Shown: positions 9,396-18,440, counted from the stretch's first letter. The stretch is DNA of 64,000 nt from Sphingomonas sp. Leaf33 (GCF_001421785.1 NZ_LMLB01000001.1:1375025-1439024), one strand, 5' to 3'. Numbers and translations are program-made. Notes: a model not told the origin generated them from the letters alone.

Positions 9396-11108
9396 TCAAC
9401 GTTCGACCAGGAACAGCGGGCTGGTGCCCACGATATATAGCAGCATCTGCGCGCGGCGCCGGGCTTGGAGCGCAGCGTCGGCGTTGGTGATCGCTGCCGC
9501 CGCGGCCCGCAGCGCCGTCTTCTGCGCATCGGTCATGGTGTTGGCCATCATCAGCAGGTCGATGCGGGTTATCATGGCGTCGGTGTCGGCGCCCATCGCC
9601 TCCCACGCGCCCCATTCGGTTTTGCTGCCGACCCAGCCGGGAATGCCCGGATTGGTCGTGAACTCGCTGCGCGCCTGATCGCCAGTGACCGTCCAGTTAT
9701 AGACGAAATTATGGAAGCGCGTGATGTTCGACGTCGTCATCAGCTTCGACGGCCCGCTTTTCAGCGACGTGTTGCCGGGCAGCGGATAATCGGGCGGGTA
9801 GAAGTTGAAGACGCTGGGCGAGCGGAACACCGGCTGCGCCAGCCCCGCATCCTGAGTGACGAAGGCGTAGCCATCGGTCGTCATGCCGGTCGCACGCATC
9901 AGCGCGGTCATCAGCAGCACGGGCTCCTTGACCTTGCCGTCGCTCGCGCCGGTCCGCGGGGCGCCGCGCGCCTCGCCATCAGTCAGGATCGCACGCACCA
10001 CCGCTTTCATGTCGCCGCGTACGCCCGCCCCGTTGTCGGCGAAGATCGCCGCCACGCGCCCGACATAGGCGGGGGAGGGGTTGGAGGTGACGAGCTGCTG
10101 GATCAGCGCCTTCGACACGAACGGCGCGGTCGAGGCATTGTTGAACGCCGCGTCCACCGCCGCCTTCACGCTGTCGGACTGCGATGCGCCGGCCGGAACA
10201 CTGGTGCCGAGAAAGGTCTTGGCCGTCGTGTCGTAGCGCGCCGATATCTCGATCATCGGCTTCGAATAGTCGCGGACGTTGCTGTCGGTCACCGCGCCGC
10301 CGTTCAACCGCGGATAGGTCCAGCCGGTCAGCGCCTTTGCGACGCCCTTGATGTCGTCGGTACCGTAGGTCGGGATCGCGGCACCCGTCGCGTCCAGCTT
10401 GCGCGTGCCGTCCATGTAGAGCTGGTCGGGCCCCATGCTGAACAATTGCAGCATCTCGCGCGCGTAGTTTTCCGATGGCGCGGTGCGGTTGCTGTCCGCC
10501 ATGTCGAGGTAATCGCCCATGAAGCTGGACATCGTGACGTTCATCAGCAGATCGCGGTAGTTGCCGAACGCGCCGCCCAGCAGGATCTGCTGGTAAGCCG
10601 CGATCCCGGTCGTCTCGTTGACCTCCGCTTCGGACGCCACCATGATCTGGCTGAGCGCAAAGGCCACCCGCTGGCGCAACTGGTCGGGCGCGACCATCGC
10701 ATCGGCATAGAAGCGCATCGCGACCGGCTCGCGGCTGAAGTATTTGCGATTGCAGGCGGTGTCGGTGCTGCCGGTGCAGAAGTTCTGCACGACCGCGGTC
10801 GTCGACGCGATGTCGTCGTATTTGCTGCCCGATGCGGCGAACTGCTCGTCGATCCAGCCGTTGATGCCGAGCGCGACGATGCGGTTCACAACGTCCGTCG
10901 TCGGGCCGAACGTCGCCTGGCGGGCGAGGCGGACGGCGTCCTGCGCCGAAACCGGCGTGGGGGTCGGGGTGGATGTCGTCGGTGTCGGCGCCGGCGTGAC
11001 GCTGACCAGCCCGCCACCCGAACCGCTCGAACTGCCGCCGCCACCGCAGGCCGAAAGCACCGCGAGCGTTACCAACGAAGCCGCGAGCCGCACGGCCCGC
11101 CGGTGCAT
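9396..11108 (-). CDS. DUF1800 domain-containing lipoprotein
   Basis: DUF1800 proteins are secreted or surface proteins of unknown function that commonly pair with DUF1501 proteins, as here. The 570-residue product starts MHRRAVRL at 11108 (a start three codons upstream is possible) with lipobox LSAC followed by a Gly/Ser linker and a Thr/Pro-rich stretch. The domain then begins with AVRLARQATFGPT and contains NYAREMLQLFSMG and VFNFYPPDYP, ending with LLYIVGTSPLFLVER. It is likely the first gene of a two-gene operon. Confidence 0.9.
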   Translation of the reverse strand: MHRRAVRLAASLVTLAVLSACGGGGSSSGSGGGLVSVTPAPTPTTSTPTPTPVSAQDAVRLARQATFGPTTDVVNRIVALGINGWIDEQFAASGSKYDDIASTTAVVQNFCTGSTDTACNRKYFSREPVAMRFYADAMVAPDQLRQRVAFALSQIMVASEAEVNETTGIAAYQQILLGGAFGNYRDLLMNVTMSSFMGDYLDMADSNRTAPSENYAREMLQLFSMGPDQLYMDGTRKLDATGAAIPTYGTDDIKGVAKALTGWTYPRLNGGAVTDSNVRDYSKPMIEISARYDTTAKTFLGTSVPAGASQSDSVKAAVDAAFNNASTAPFVSKALIQQLVTSNPSPAYVGRVAAIFADNGAGVRGDMKAVVRAILTDGEARGAPRTGASDGKVKEPVLLMTALMRATGMTTDGYAFVTQDAGLAQPVFRSPSVFNFYPPDYPLPGNTSLKSGPSKLMTTSNITRFHNFVYNWTVTGDQARSEFTTNPGIPGWVGSKTEWGAWEAMGADTDAMITRIDLLMMANTMTDAQKTALRAAAAAITNADAALQARRRAQMLLYIVGTSPLFLVER

Positions 11109-11442
11109 CACAGCCATGGATCACGTCCCCGACCGGCATCCACCCATGCCGGCCCCCAGCCGCCACATAGCCGAAATCGGCCGGCGCAAAAAGCGGTTAA
11201 CGTGGGTAAGCGCTTGTTTACGCTGATGCGCTGGGCGTTTCAGGCAGCAGCGGGCGCGGATGCTCAAAGCGCGGCAAAGTTTTGGTCGGTAGGCTGTTGG
11301 TAGATACGAAAAGGGCGACCCGTTGCCGGATCGCCCTTTCGATAGCTTTGGACGCCACGTCGTCGGACGTGATCGGCGGTGCTGATCCCGCCGCCCGACG
11401 TGACGAGTCCCGGGATTGCTTGCGCAATCCCGAGCCGTCCGC
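11109..11442. other. Intergenic stretch between DUF1800 gene and rpsI
   Basis: This 334-base stretch contains no supported gene. It holds the promoter region of the DUF1800 operon near its left end and, towards rpsI, two hairpins: the terminator at 11309-11340 and a perfect CGGGATTGC / GCAATCCCG stem with TTGC loop at 11411-11432. No convincing -35/-10 pair was identified. Confidence 0.6.
11309..11340 (-). terminator. Terminator downstream of rpsI
   Basis: AAAGGGCGA / TCGCCCTTT forms a 9-base stem. Read leftward it ends CCCTTTTCG, giving a short U tract, so it can end the rplM-rpsI transcript. It is nearly symmetrical and may also act rightward. Confidence 0.7.
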
Positions 11443-11976
11443 TTAGCGCTTCGAGAACTGGAAGCTGCGGCGCGCCTTCGCCTTGCCGTACTTCTTACGC
11501 TCGACCGTACGGCTATCGCGGGTCAGGAAGCCCGCGGCCTTGACCGGCGAACGCAGCGCCGGCTCGTAGCGGGTGATCGCCTGGGCGATGCCGTGCTTGA
11601 CCGCACCGGCCTGGCCCGACAGGCCGCCGCCCTTGACGGTGGCGACGACGTCATACTGGCCTTCGCGACCGGCGACGCCAAACACCTGGTTGATGACGAG
11701 ACGCAGTGTCGGGCGTGCGAAATACACTTCCTGATCGCGGCCGTTGACCGTGATCTTGCCGGTGCCGGGCTTCAGCCAGACGCGCGCGACGGCGTCCTTA
11801 CGACGGCCGGTCGCATAGGCGCGGCCCTGCTTGTCGAGCTCCTGCTCGCGCAGCGGGATGGTCGGCGCGGACGGCTGGACGGTAGCGTCGGTCGCGGTGC
11901 CGGCGGTGTCGGTCGAGATCATCTCGCCCGATGCGATGGCGCCCAGATCGGAAAGGGACTGGCGGTTATCGGACAT
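11443..11976 (-). CDS. rpsI: 30S ribosomal protein S9
   Basis: S9 binds the 30S head, and its C-terminal tail reaches the P-site tRNA. The conserved part starts at [15 protein letters not shown] (from residue 54) and runs to the RSFQFSKR tail with its final Lys-Arg. The product is 177 residues against about 130 in most bacteria; the first ~50 residues are an acidic, Thr/Ser/Ala-rich extension. The start ATG at 11976 shares one base with the rplM stop (TAATG), so the pair is translationally coupled. Confidence 0.97.
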   Translation of the reverse strand: MSDNRQSLSDLGAIASGEMISTDTAGTATDATVQPSAPTIPLREQELDKQGRAYATGRRKDAVARVWLKPGTGKITVNGRDQEVYFARPTLRLVINQVFGVAGREGQYDVVATVKGGGLSGQAGAVKHGIAQAITRYEPALRSPVKAAGFLTRDSRTVERKKYGKAKARRSFQFSKR

Positions 11977-12455
11977 TATGCGCCCACCTTGTTCTTGCGG
12001 CTCAGCGCGGCCACGTCGAGGACTTCGGGGTTCTGGGCGGCGTGCGGGTGCTCGCTGCCGGCGAAGATGCGCAGGTTGCGCATCTGCTGACGACCCAGCG
12101 GCCCGCGCGGGATCATGCGCTCCACGGCCTTTTCCAGCACGCGCTCGGGGAAGCGGCCGTCGAGGATCTTGTCCGCGGTCACTTCCTTCAGGCCGCCCGG
12201 ATACCCGGTGTGCTTGTAGTACACCTTGTCGGTGCGCTTCTTGCCGGTGAACTGCACCTTGTCGGCGTTGATGACGATGACATTGTCACCGCAATCGACG
12301 TGCGGGGTGAAGCTCGTCTTGTGCTTTCCGCGCAGCAGGTTTGCGATGACGACCGCAGCGCGGCCCACCACCAGATTTTCGGCATCGATCAGATGCCACT
12401 TCTTCTCCACCTCATGCGGCTTAACCGACTTGGTGGTCTTCATCAGCGCCTTCAT
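11976..12455 (-). CDS. rplM: 50S ribosomal protein L13
   Basis: L13 is an early-assembly 50S protein. From ATG at 12455 the product is 159 residues; an in-frame ATG at 12443 would also serve. The motifs [44 protein letters not shown] and [12 protein letters not shown] are diagnostic. It precedes rpsI in the standard rplM-rpsI operon. A GC-rich hairpin lies in its leader (12480-12507). Confidence 0.97.
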   Translation of the reverse strand: MKALMKTTKSVKPHEVEKKWHLIDAENLVVGRAAVVIANLLRGKHKTSFTPHVDCGDNVIVINADKVQFTGKKRTDKVYYKHTGYPGGLKEVTADKILDGRFPERVLEKAVERMIPRGPLGRQQMRNLRIFAGSEHPHAAQNPEVLDVAALSRKNKVGA

Positions 12456-12479
12456 GGGCCAGACCCTCGTCAAATGCAG

Positions 12480-12507
12480 CGCGCCGCCCCAGACGTGGAG
12501 CGGCGCG
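12480..12507 (-). promoter_or_regulatory. Hairpin in the rplM leader
   Basis: An 8-base perfect stem (CGCGCCGC / GCGGCGCG) with a 12-base loop lies 25 bases upstream of the rplM start. L13 is known to regulate its own operon through the leader in E. coli, so this could be an analogous site, but no sequence likeness to a known L13 leader was established. Confidence 0.35.
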
Positions 12508-12586
12508 GACGAGTGGGCCAATGCTGGAATGCGCGAATTAAGTCAAGCAAAGTGCGGTTTTGCTGACGGGTATCTAAATACCGAGG

Positions 12587-12904
12587 CTAGCTGATCGCTT
12601 CGCCGACCCACCGTTCGACCGCCGCATCGACCTCCGCGATAACTGTCTCGATCACCGGCAGCTCGAAGCTGTGCAGCCTGAGGATCGCCGCGCGCAGGCG
12701 TTCGGCGCGCATGCCCGCGGTCTTGAACGTCGCCGGCACTTCCTGCCCGCGCTCGACCTTGCCCGCCCAGCGATAGATCGATCGGCAGGGCGGGTGGATC
12801 GCGACGCACGCAGCCAGTCGTTCGGCGATCATCGTGGAGCCAATGCGTTCGGCCTCCGCCGCATCCGCAAAGGTGACGTGGACCAGCGCGATCGTAGCCA
12901 TCAT
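12587..12904 (-). CDS. cutA: Divalent-cation tolerance protein CutA
   Basis: CutA is a small trimeric protein linked to metal tolerance; its exact role is unsettled. The 105-residue product shows the family features: HVTFADAAEAERIG near the start, RLAACVAIHPPCRSIYRW in the middle (residues about 30-47), and the LHSFELPVIETVIAEVD segment. The start ATG at 12904 overlaps the ctaA stop by four bases (ATGA). It is therefore co-expressed with heme A synthase. Confidence 0.93.
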   Translation of the reverse strand: MMATIALVHVTFADAAEAERIGSTMIAERLAACVAIHPPCRSIYRWAGKVERGQEVPATFKTAGMRAERLRAAILRLHSFELPVIETVIAEVDAAVERWVGEAIS

Positions 12905-13938
12905 GCGGTCGCGCGGCCGATCGCATGCGCGCCGCCCACTGCGCTCACCAGCACCAGAGCCCCCACGAACTGGTGGAGAGCCGCCAGCCAGATCGGCACG
13001 CCCATCACAACGGTCGCGATGCCGAGCAGGATCTGGATGCCGACCGTCGCATGGATCATCACCGCCGCCCGCCGGTCACCCGCCCGCTTTGCGGCGCGCG
13101 CCAGGATCATCAGCCCGACGAAAGCGACGAACGCCCACCAGCGGTGGATGAAGTGGACGACATACGGATCGTTGACCAGCGCATCGGGCACGCGTCGCGC
13201 GAAAAACTCTGCCGCGGGAAAAACGCGACCGTTCATCAGCGGCCAGTCGTTGGCGGCAAGCCCGGCGTTCAGCCCCGCCATCAGCGCGCCGTACACGAGT
13301 TGCACGAACAGCAGCGCGAGCGCGACCGCGCCGACCCGGGTCATCCGCGCCGGCTGCGCATCGACGTTCCGCACGAGTGCGCGCAGGTTGCCCGCGACCC
13401 AGATGATCGCCGAAAGGATGATCAGCGCCAGGTTCAGGTGGACCGCCAGCCGGATATGGCTGACGTCAGTGCGCTCGGCGAGACCCGAAGTCACCATCCA
13501 CCACCCGACCGCGCCCTGCATCCCGCCCAGCGCCAGCAGCCCGACCAGCGGCCAGCCATAGCCGCGCGGTATCGCCTTCTTCACCCAGAACCATGCGAGG
13601 GGCAGCGCAAAGGCGAGGCCGATGACGCGCCCAAGCAGGCGGTGGAGATACTCCCAGAAGAAGATGCCCTTGAACTGCGCGAGCGTCATGCCCTGGTTCA
13701 ACTGCTGGTATTCGGGGATGCGCTGGTACTTTGCGAACTCGGCGGCCCATTGCGCATCGGTCAGCGGCGGGATCGCGCCGGTCACCGGCTTCCACTCGGT
13801 GATCGACAGGCCGGATTCGGTCAGCCGCGTGATCCCGCCGACCACGACCATCGCCACGATCAGCGCGGCGACGACATGCAGCCAGCGGACGAGCGCGGCG
13901 GGGCGGGCGGTGGGCGGATCGAGCGGGGGGCGCAACAT
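12901..13938 (-). CDS. ctaA: Heme A synthase (COX15/CtaA)
   Basis: This integral membrane enzyme oxidises the C8 methyl of heme O to give heme A for cytochrome aa3 oxidases. ATG at 13938 gives 345 residues with about eight hydrophobic segments. Signature parts are VVGGITRLTESGLSITEW (about residues 31-48) and FFWEYLHRLLGRVIG with a heme-ligand His, plus VHFIHRWWAF later. It has the alphaproteobacterial (type 2) length and the long EYQQLN loop. It is divergent from the MerC-like gene and overlaps cutA. Confidence 0.95.
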   Translation of the reverse strand: MLRPPLDPPTARPAALVRWLHVVAALIVAMVVVGGITRLTESGLSITEWKPVTGAIPPLTDAQWAAEFAKYQRIPEYQQLNQGMTLAQFKGIFFWEYLHRLLGRVIGLAFALPLAWFWVKKAIPRGYGWPLVGLLALGGMQGAVGWWMVTSGLAERTDVSHIRLAVHLNLALIILSAIIWVAGNLRALVRNVDAQPARMTRVGAVALALLFVQLVYGALMAGLNAGLAANDWPLMNGRVFPAAEFFARRVPDALVNDPYVVHFIHRWWAFVAFVGLMILARAAKRAGDRRAAVMIHATVGIQILLGIATVVMGVPIWLAALHQFVGALVLVSAVGGAHAIGRATA

Positions 13939-14030
13939 CGCTGTGCGATTAGCCCAAGGCAGCGGGGCCGCCAAGGTGGACGAATTGTCCCAGGCCTTCG
14001 CCGCGGACAAGAAAATCACCCGAACCGGAC

Positions 14031-14049
14031 AATGTAATATTGTAACGTC
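14031..14049. promoter_or_regulatory. Zur-box candidate upstream of the MerC-like gene
   Basis: AATGTAATATTGTAACGTC matches the alphaproteobacterial Zur consensus as I recall it (AATGTTATAnTATAACATT) at 15 of 18 defined positions, keeping the half-sites around a central T. It lies 17 bases upstream of the MerC-like start and about 90 bases from ctaA. The consensus is quoted from memory. Confidence 0.5.
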
Positions 14050-14065
14050 CCGCGGATGCGCCTAG

Positions 14066-14455
14066 ATGGACGCATTGATGGGACACTCGACTCGCCTTTC
14101 CTGGACATCGCTCGGGCTGGACCGCATCGCGATCGGCTTGTCGGGCTTGTGCCTGGTACATTGCCTGGCGACGGCGGTGCTGATCGCGCTGGCGTCGGCG
14201 GCCGGCGGCTTGCTGCTCGATCCGCATGTGCACGAGATCGGGCTGGCGCTCGCCATTCCGCTGGGCGCGATCGCGTTGGGTCGGGGCATCTGGTCGCATG
14301 GCTATATGATGCCCTCGGCGGTCGGTGCGCTGGGGTTGGGCGTGATGGCGGGGGCGCTCACGCTGCCGCACAGCGACAACGAAGTGCTCTACACCATGAT
14401 CGGCGTCGGGCTGCTCGCGCTGGGCCACGACCTGAACCGCCGGGCGGATCACTGA
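14066..14455 (+). CDS. MerC domain-containing membrane protein
   Basis: The 129-residue protein resembles MerC, a small inner-membrane mercuric-ion carrier. It has about four hydrophobic segments and a metal-binding candidate cluster C29, H32, C33 in the first helix. No other mer genes are nearby, so mercury resistance is doubtful. The Zur-box candidate just upstream suggests a role in zinc or general metal balance. An alternative start is ATG at 14078. Family is fairly sure; substrate is inference. Confidence 0.85.
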   Translation: MDALMGHSTRLSWTSLGLDRIAIGLSGLCLVHCLATAVLIALASAAGGLLLDPHVHEIGLALAIPLGAIALGRGIWSHGYMMPSAVGALGLGVMAGALTLPHSDNEVLYTMIGVGLLALGHDLNRRADH

Positions 14456-14499
14456 CGCGCCCGTTGCCCTGAGCGGCGCTGCGATCTAGGGCGACGCGC

Positions 14500-16293
14500 A
14501 TGACTCCGCTCGACAAGATCCGCAACTTCTCCATCATTGCCCATATCGACCATGGCAAGTCGACGCTTGCCGACCGGCTGATCCAGCGCACCGGCGGCCT
14601 CAGCGAGCGCGAGATGTCGGCGCAAGTCCTTGATAACATGGACATCGAGAAGGAGCGCGGGATCACCATCAAGGCGCAGACGGTGCGGCTTGAATGGAAG
14701 GGCCACATCCTGAACCTGATGGACACGCCGGGCCACGTCGACTTCGCCTACGAAGTGTCGCGCAGCCTGGCCGCGTGCGAAGGCGCGCTGCTGGTCGTCG
14801 ATGCCGCGCAGGGCGTCGAGGCGCAGACGCTCGCCAACGTCTACCAGTCGATCGAGCACAACCACGAGATCATCCCGGTCATCAACAAGATCGACCTGCC
14901 CAGCGCCGAGCCCGAAAAGGTCAAGCACGAGATCGAGGAGATCATCGGCCTGGATGCCTCGAACGCCGTCCTGTCGTCGGCCAAGTCGGGCATCGGGATC
15001 GAGGAAATCCTGGACGCCATCGTCGAGCGTATCCCCGCGCCCAAGGGCGACGCCGACGCCCCGCTGAAGGCCATGCTGGTCGACAGCTGGTACGACCCGT
15101 ACCTGGGCGTCGTCATCCTGGTCCGCGTCATCGACGGGTCCATCCGGAAGGGCCAGCAGGTCAAGTTCATGGCGACCGGCACGACGCACCTGATCGACCG
15201 CGTCGGCGCGTTCCGCCCGAAGCTGGAAAACCTGCCCGACCTGGGGCCGGGCGAAATCGGCTTCATCACCGCGCAGATCAAGGAAGTCGCGCAGGCCCGC
15301 GTCGGCGACACGCTGACCGATGCCAAGCGTCCCGCCGCGCAGGCGCTCGACGGCTTCAAGGAAGTCCAGCCGGTCGTGTTCTGCGGGCTGTTCCCGGTCG
15401 ACGCAGCGGACTTCGAGAAGCTGCGCGAGAGCATCAGCCGGTTGCGGCTGAACGACGCGTCGTTCAGCTTCGAGATGGAGACATCGGCCGCCCTCGGCTT
15501 CGGCTTCCGTTGCGGCTTCCTGGGTCTGCTCCACCTGGAGATCATCCAGGAACGGCTGATGCGCGAATACGACCTCGACCTGATCACCACCGCGCCGTCG
15601 GTGGTCTATCAGATCGAGTTGACCCACGGCGGCGGGCATATCGACCTGCACAACCCCGCCGACATGCCCGAGCCCAACAAGATCGAGACGATCGCCGAGC
15701 CGTGGATCCAGGCGGTCATCTATGTTCCCGACGAATATCTCGGCAGCATCCTGAAGCTGTGCCAGGACCGCCGCGGCATCCAGAAGAACCTGACCTATGT
15801 CGGCGGCCGCGCTCAGGCGACCTACGAACTGCCGCTCAACGAAGTCGTGTTCGATTTCTACGACCGGCTGAAGTCGCTGTCGAAGGGCTATGCCAGCTTC
15901 GACTATGAACAGATCGGCTACCGCGAAGGCGACCTGGTCAAGATGGGCATCCTGGTAAACGAAGAGCCGGTCGATGCGCTGAGCATGATCGTCCACCGCT
16001 CCACCGCCGAAACGCGCGGCCGCGGCATGGTCGAACGGCTGAAGGAACTCATCCCGCGCCACATGTTCAAGATCCCGATCCAGGCCGCGATCGGCGGCAA
16101 GGTGATCGCCCGCGAGACGATCAGCGCGCTGCGCAAGGACGTGACCGCGAAATGCTACGGCGGCGACGCGACGCGCAAGCGCAAGCTGCTGGACAAGCAG
16201 AAGAAGGGCAAGGCGAAGATGCGGGAGTACGGCTCTGTGAGCATCCCGCAGGAGGCGTTCATTGCGGCGCTGAGGATGGGCGACGACGCCTGA
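14500..16293 (+). CDS. lepA: Elongation factor 4 (translation GTPase LepA)
   Basis: EF4/LepA is a ribosome-associated GTPase involved in 30S maturation and recovery of stalled translation. The 597-residue protein carries G1 AHIDHGKST (14-22), [21 protein letters not shown], and the LepA-specific C-terminal domain ending with the Lys/Arg-rich [18 protein letters not shown]. The start ATG at 14500 gives the usual [16 protein letters not shown]-terminus. It stands alone, followed by a hairpin. Confidence 0.98.
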   Translation: MTPLDKIRNFSIIAHIDHGKSTLADRLIQRTGGLSEREMSAQVLDNMDIEKERGITIKAQTVRLEWKGHILNLMDTPGHVDFAYEVSRSLAACEGALLVVDAAQGVEAQTLANVYQSIEHNHEIIPVINKIDLPSAEPEKVKHEIEEIIGLDASNAVLSSAKSGIGIEEILDAIVERIPAPKGDADAPLKAMLVDSWYDPYLGVVILVRVIDGSIRKGQQVKFMATGTTHLIDRVGAFRPKLENLPDLGPGEIGFITAQIKEVAQARVGDTLTDAKRPAAQALDGFKEVQPVVFCGLFPVDAADFEKLRESISRLRLNDASFSFEMETSAALGFGFRCGFLGLLHLEIIQERLMREYDLDLITTAPSVVYQIELTHGGGHIDLHNPADMPEPNKIETIAEPWIQAVIYVPDEYLGSILKLCQDRRGIQKNLTYVGGRAQATYELPLNEVVFDFYDRLKSLSKGYASFDYEQIGYREGDLVKMGILVNEEPVDALSMIVHRSTAETRGRGMVERLKELIPRHMFKIPIQAAIGGKVIARETISALRKDVTAKCYGGDATRKRKLLDKQKKGKAKMREYGSVSIPQEAFIAALRMGDDA

Positions 16294-16393
16294 GGCTGGC
16301 GTCCGAGGCTAAGGAGGGGATTGCGTGAGCAATCGCCGAGTTAGGCGAGGGTCAATCGCCAGCCCGGCCGGCGGCGTCACCGACGCCGACCGA

Positions 16394-16414
16394 CGACGCG
16401 GCTTTGCCGCGTCG
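16394..16414. terminator. Hairpin downstream of lepA
   Basis: A perfect 9-base stem CGACGCGGC / GCCGCGTCG with a TTT loop lies 100 bases after lepA, between lepA and the convergent TIR gene. There is no T tract. A related sequence begins near 59310. Confidence 0.4.
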
Positions 16415-16497
16415 GGTCGGATATCAGTCTCGCGCCCACAAACCGCCAATAAGAACTGCTCCGCAACCCAAAAATTATACGCTTATTCACCCAGTGA

Positions 16498-17190
16498 CTA
16501 AGCTGCGACTAATTCCGCGATCTTGGTTGCTACCGCCGCCATCGATTCCTCCGCGGTGCTCAACCCAGCTCGCGATGCGAGCAGAAGACTGACCTTTTCA
16601 AGTTCTTCGTATGTCGTCCCGTGTACGACTGGAACAAGGCGCTCCCGTCGCAGTAGCGCCGAAAGCTCTTTGTCGGCGACACCTTCTGCTGGAAGTCGGC
16701 GGAGCATTGCCGGAGTCACCAGCACGATCCCCACACGGGAATTCACCAAGCCCTTGTCAATCGCCCGCATCATCGGCACGCCAAGGCCAAGGTCTTTCTC
16801 GCTAAACCAAACTCGAACACCGCGCGCTTCCAGAAGGTCGTGAAGGTCTTTGGCTGAAGCCTGACGATCATCCCAAGCGTGACAGAGAAAAACGTCCCGA
16901 AGGTCCGGCTGCGAGACGGCGAGGCTTTCGACCTCTTCTCTAACTGGTGTCAGCGCGCGAACCTCTTCGGGCGTGTACCAAGCTCCAGAGCCTGACGGTG
17001 ACCAGCGAGGCTTTGAGCTACGTCGCCCAGAACCGCCCGATGACGAAGGGGACGGGGTAGGGCTATAGCCGCCGTAACTTCCATATCCGCCGTAACCGCC
17101 GTAACCTCTCGATCGTCCACCGCAAGCTGGGCAATCGGCTGCGGCAGCGGCTGAACGGTGCCCTCTAGTCGGTGCGGTGCATCTAGCCAT
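16498..17190 (-). CDS. TIR domain protein with N-terminal zinc-knuckle-like motif
   Basis: The 230-residue protein has three parts. Residues 1-25 hold C4, H11, C20 and C23 in a C-x6-H-x8-C-x2-C pattern, likely a small zinc knuckle. Residues 29-70 are Gly/Tyr/Ser/Pro-rich and probably disordered. From about 98 comes a TIR domain: DVFLCHAWDD, then VRVWFSEKDLGLG, then ADKELSALL with E175 in the position of the catalytic Glu of TIR NADases. TIR proteins often act in phage defence by consuming NAD or making signal nucleotides; that role here is inference. No partner gene is adjacent, and the upstream DNA is AT-rich, suggesting transfer. Confidence 0.85.
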   Translation of the reverse strand: MARCTAPTRGHRSAAAAADCPACGGRSRGYGGYGGYGSYGGYSPTPSPSSSGGSGRRSSKPRWSPSGSGAWYTPEEVRALTPVREEVESLAVSQPDLRDVFLCHAWDDRQASAKDLHDLLEARGVRVWFSEKDLGLGVPMMRAIDKGLVNSRVGIVLVTPAMLRRLPAEGVADKELSALLRRERLVPVVHGTTYEELEKVSLLLASRAGLSTAEESMAAVATKIAELVAA

Positions 17191-17356
17191 GCCAACCTCT
17201 CCAAATCAGAATTGATCTTTGTCAGATGTTCGCATGGTAGATTAGATTACACAGTTCAATGCAGATTAAGATCCGTTTTGGCACATTTACTTATTATCGA
17301 CCGAGACGGTCGCAGCGGTAACCAATCCTTTTAGCCGCAATCCACGATCAAAAAGC

Positions 17357-18346
17357 TTAGCGCATTTCACGTCGCGTATACTCACCCCCACACCACGCCG
17401 CCCATTTCTCCTCCGTAGCCGTCGCCTCCCACAACGCCTGCGCCTCCGCCATCATCTGGTGCGCGCGCTGTTGCGCCTTTGCCCGGTCGCTCTTCCCGTA
17501 GATATCGGTGTGGTACCCCGGGTCCTTGCGCGGTAGCCAGACCGGCGGGCGGGGTGGGTCGCCGAGCTTGTCCCAGACCTTCTGCCGGATCTCGGCCAGG
17601 ATATCGCTCATCGGATCGGCATAGGGGCGCTCGCACACGGACTCGCCATGTTCGTCGACGCCGGTGCAGCGGTCGATGAGGGCCGCGCTTTCGCCGCCGA
17701 CGACCATGACCAGTTCGAGGAAGGCGAGCGTGCGCAGCGCGTGGTCGGCGGCGACGAACCTGCCCTCCAGGCGGTAGCGGCGCTCGACGATGACCTTGGC
17801 TTCATATTGCTTCAGCATCAGGCCGAACAGGCGCTTGTTCTCCGCCTCGTCGTTCTGGCGCGCGGTACGCTCGGCGTTTTCCGCCTCCTTCTTTTCGCGC
17901 GCGATCGTTTCGGGGTGTTTGGTGCCTTGGCGCAGCGGGCCGGACGGGGTGCCGTATTTCGCCGGCATGTGGTGGCGCAGGATGAACATCAGCAGCTTGT
18001 CGTTGTAGCGCCGTTTCTCGCCGACCTGCTCGCCCTTCCAGAACACCGGCACCGGCGTGCCGTCACGGGCGCGGTCGATAGCGATGTCGGCGAGGTTCTG
18101 GACGCCGTGGTCGAGGGCTTCGGCCCAGGCGGCGGCGAATCCTTCCGCGCCGGGCTGGCGGCGGAGGAAATAGGCACCCTCGGTGCTCATGTTGATGCGG
18201 CGCGCGGCGGCAGTGACCGATCCGGTCTCGGCCAGCGCGGCGATGAAGGCACGCTGCCGCTCCGCGGTCCAGCCGTCGAAGCGGTATTTGCGGGGGACGG
18301 GCGTGAAGTCACGCACCGGGCGATGTGTCGGGGCCATGTCTTGCAT
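17357..18346 (-). CDS. Helix-turn-helix-like protein of unknown function (paralogue of the gene at 60.1 kb)
   Basis: The product is 329 residues from ATG at 18346; ATG at 18337 is equally possible, and neither has a clear ribosome binding site. Residues about 12-75 hold the motif DGWTAERQRAFIAALAETGS followed by VTAAARRINMST, which looks like a helix-turn-helix of the kind found in phage terminase small subunits. A charged, Lys/Glu-rich middle part and a Trp-rich end follow. The same N-terminal motif occurs in the 142-residue protein at 60086. DNA binding is inference; function is unknown. Confidence 0.75.
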   Translation of the reverse strand: MQDMAPTHRPVRDFTPVPRKYRFDGWTAERQRAFIAALAETGSVTAAARRINMSTEGAYFLRRQPGAEGFAAAWAEALDHGVQNLADIAIDRARDGTPVPVFWKGEQVGEKRRYNDKLLMFILRHHMPAKYGTPSGPLRQGTKHPETIAREKKEAENAERTARQNDEAENKRLFGLMLKQYEAKVIVERRYRLEGRFVAADHALRTLAFLELVMVVGGESAALIDRCTGVDEHGESVCERPYADPMSDILAEIRQKVWDKLGDPPRPPVWLPRKDPGYHTDIYGKSDRAKAQQRAHQMMAEAQALWEATATEEKWAAWCGGEYTRREMR

Positions 18347-18440
18347 GGCGTGGCTATATAACCAGATGGGTTCGTGTAGGAAAATGGTTTTGTCGGGGGC
18401 AGTCGTCGCGTCGCGAGGGTGCGGCGGGCGTGTCGGAAAG

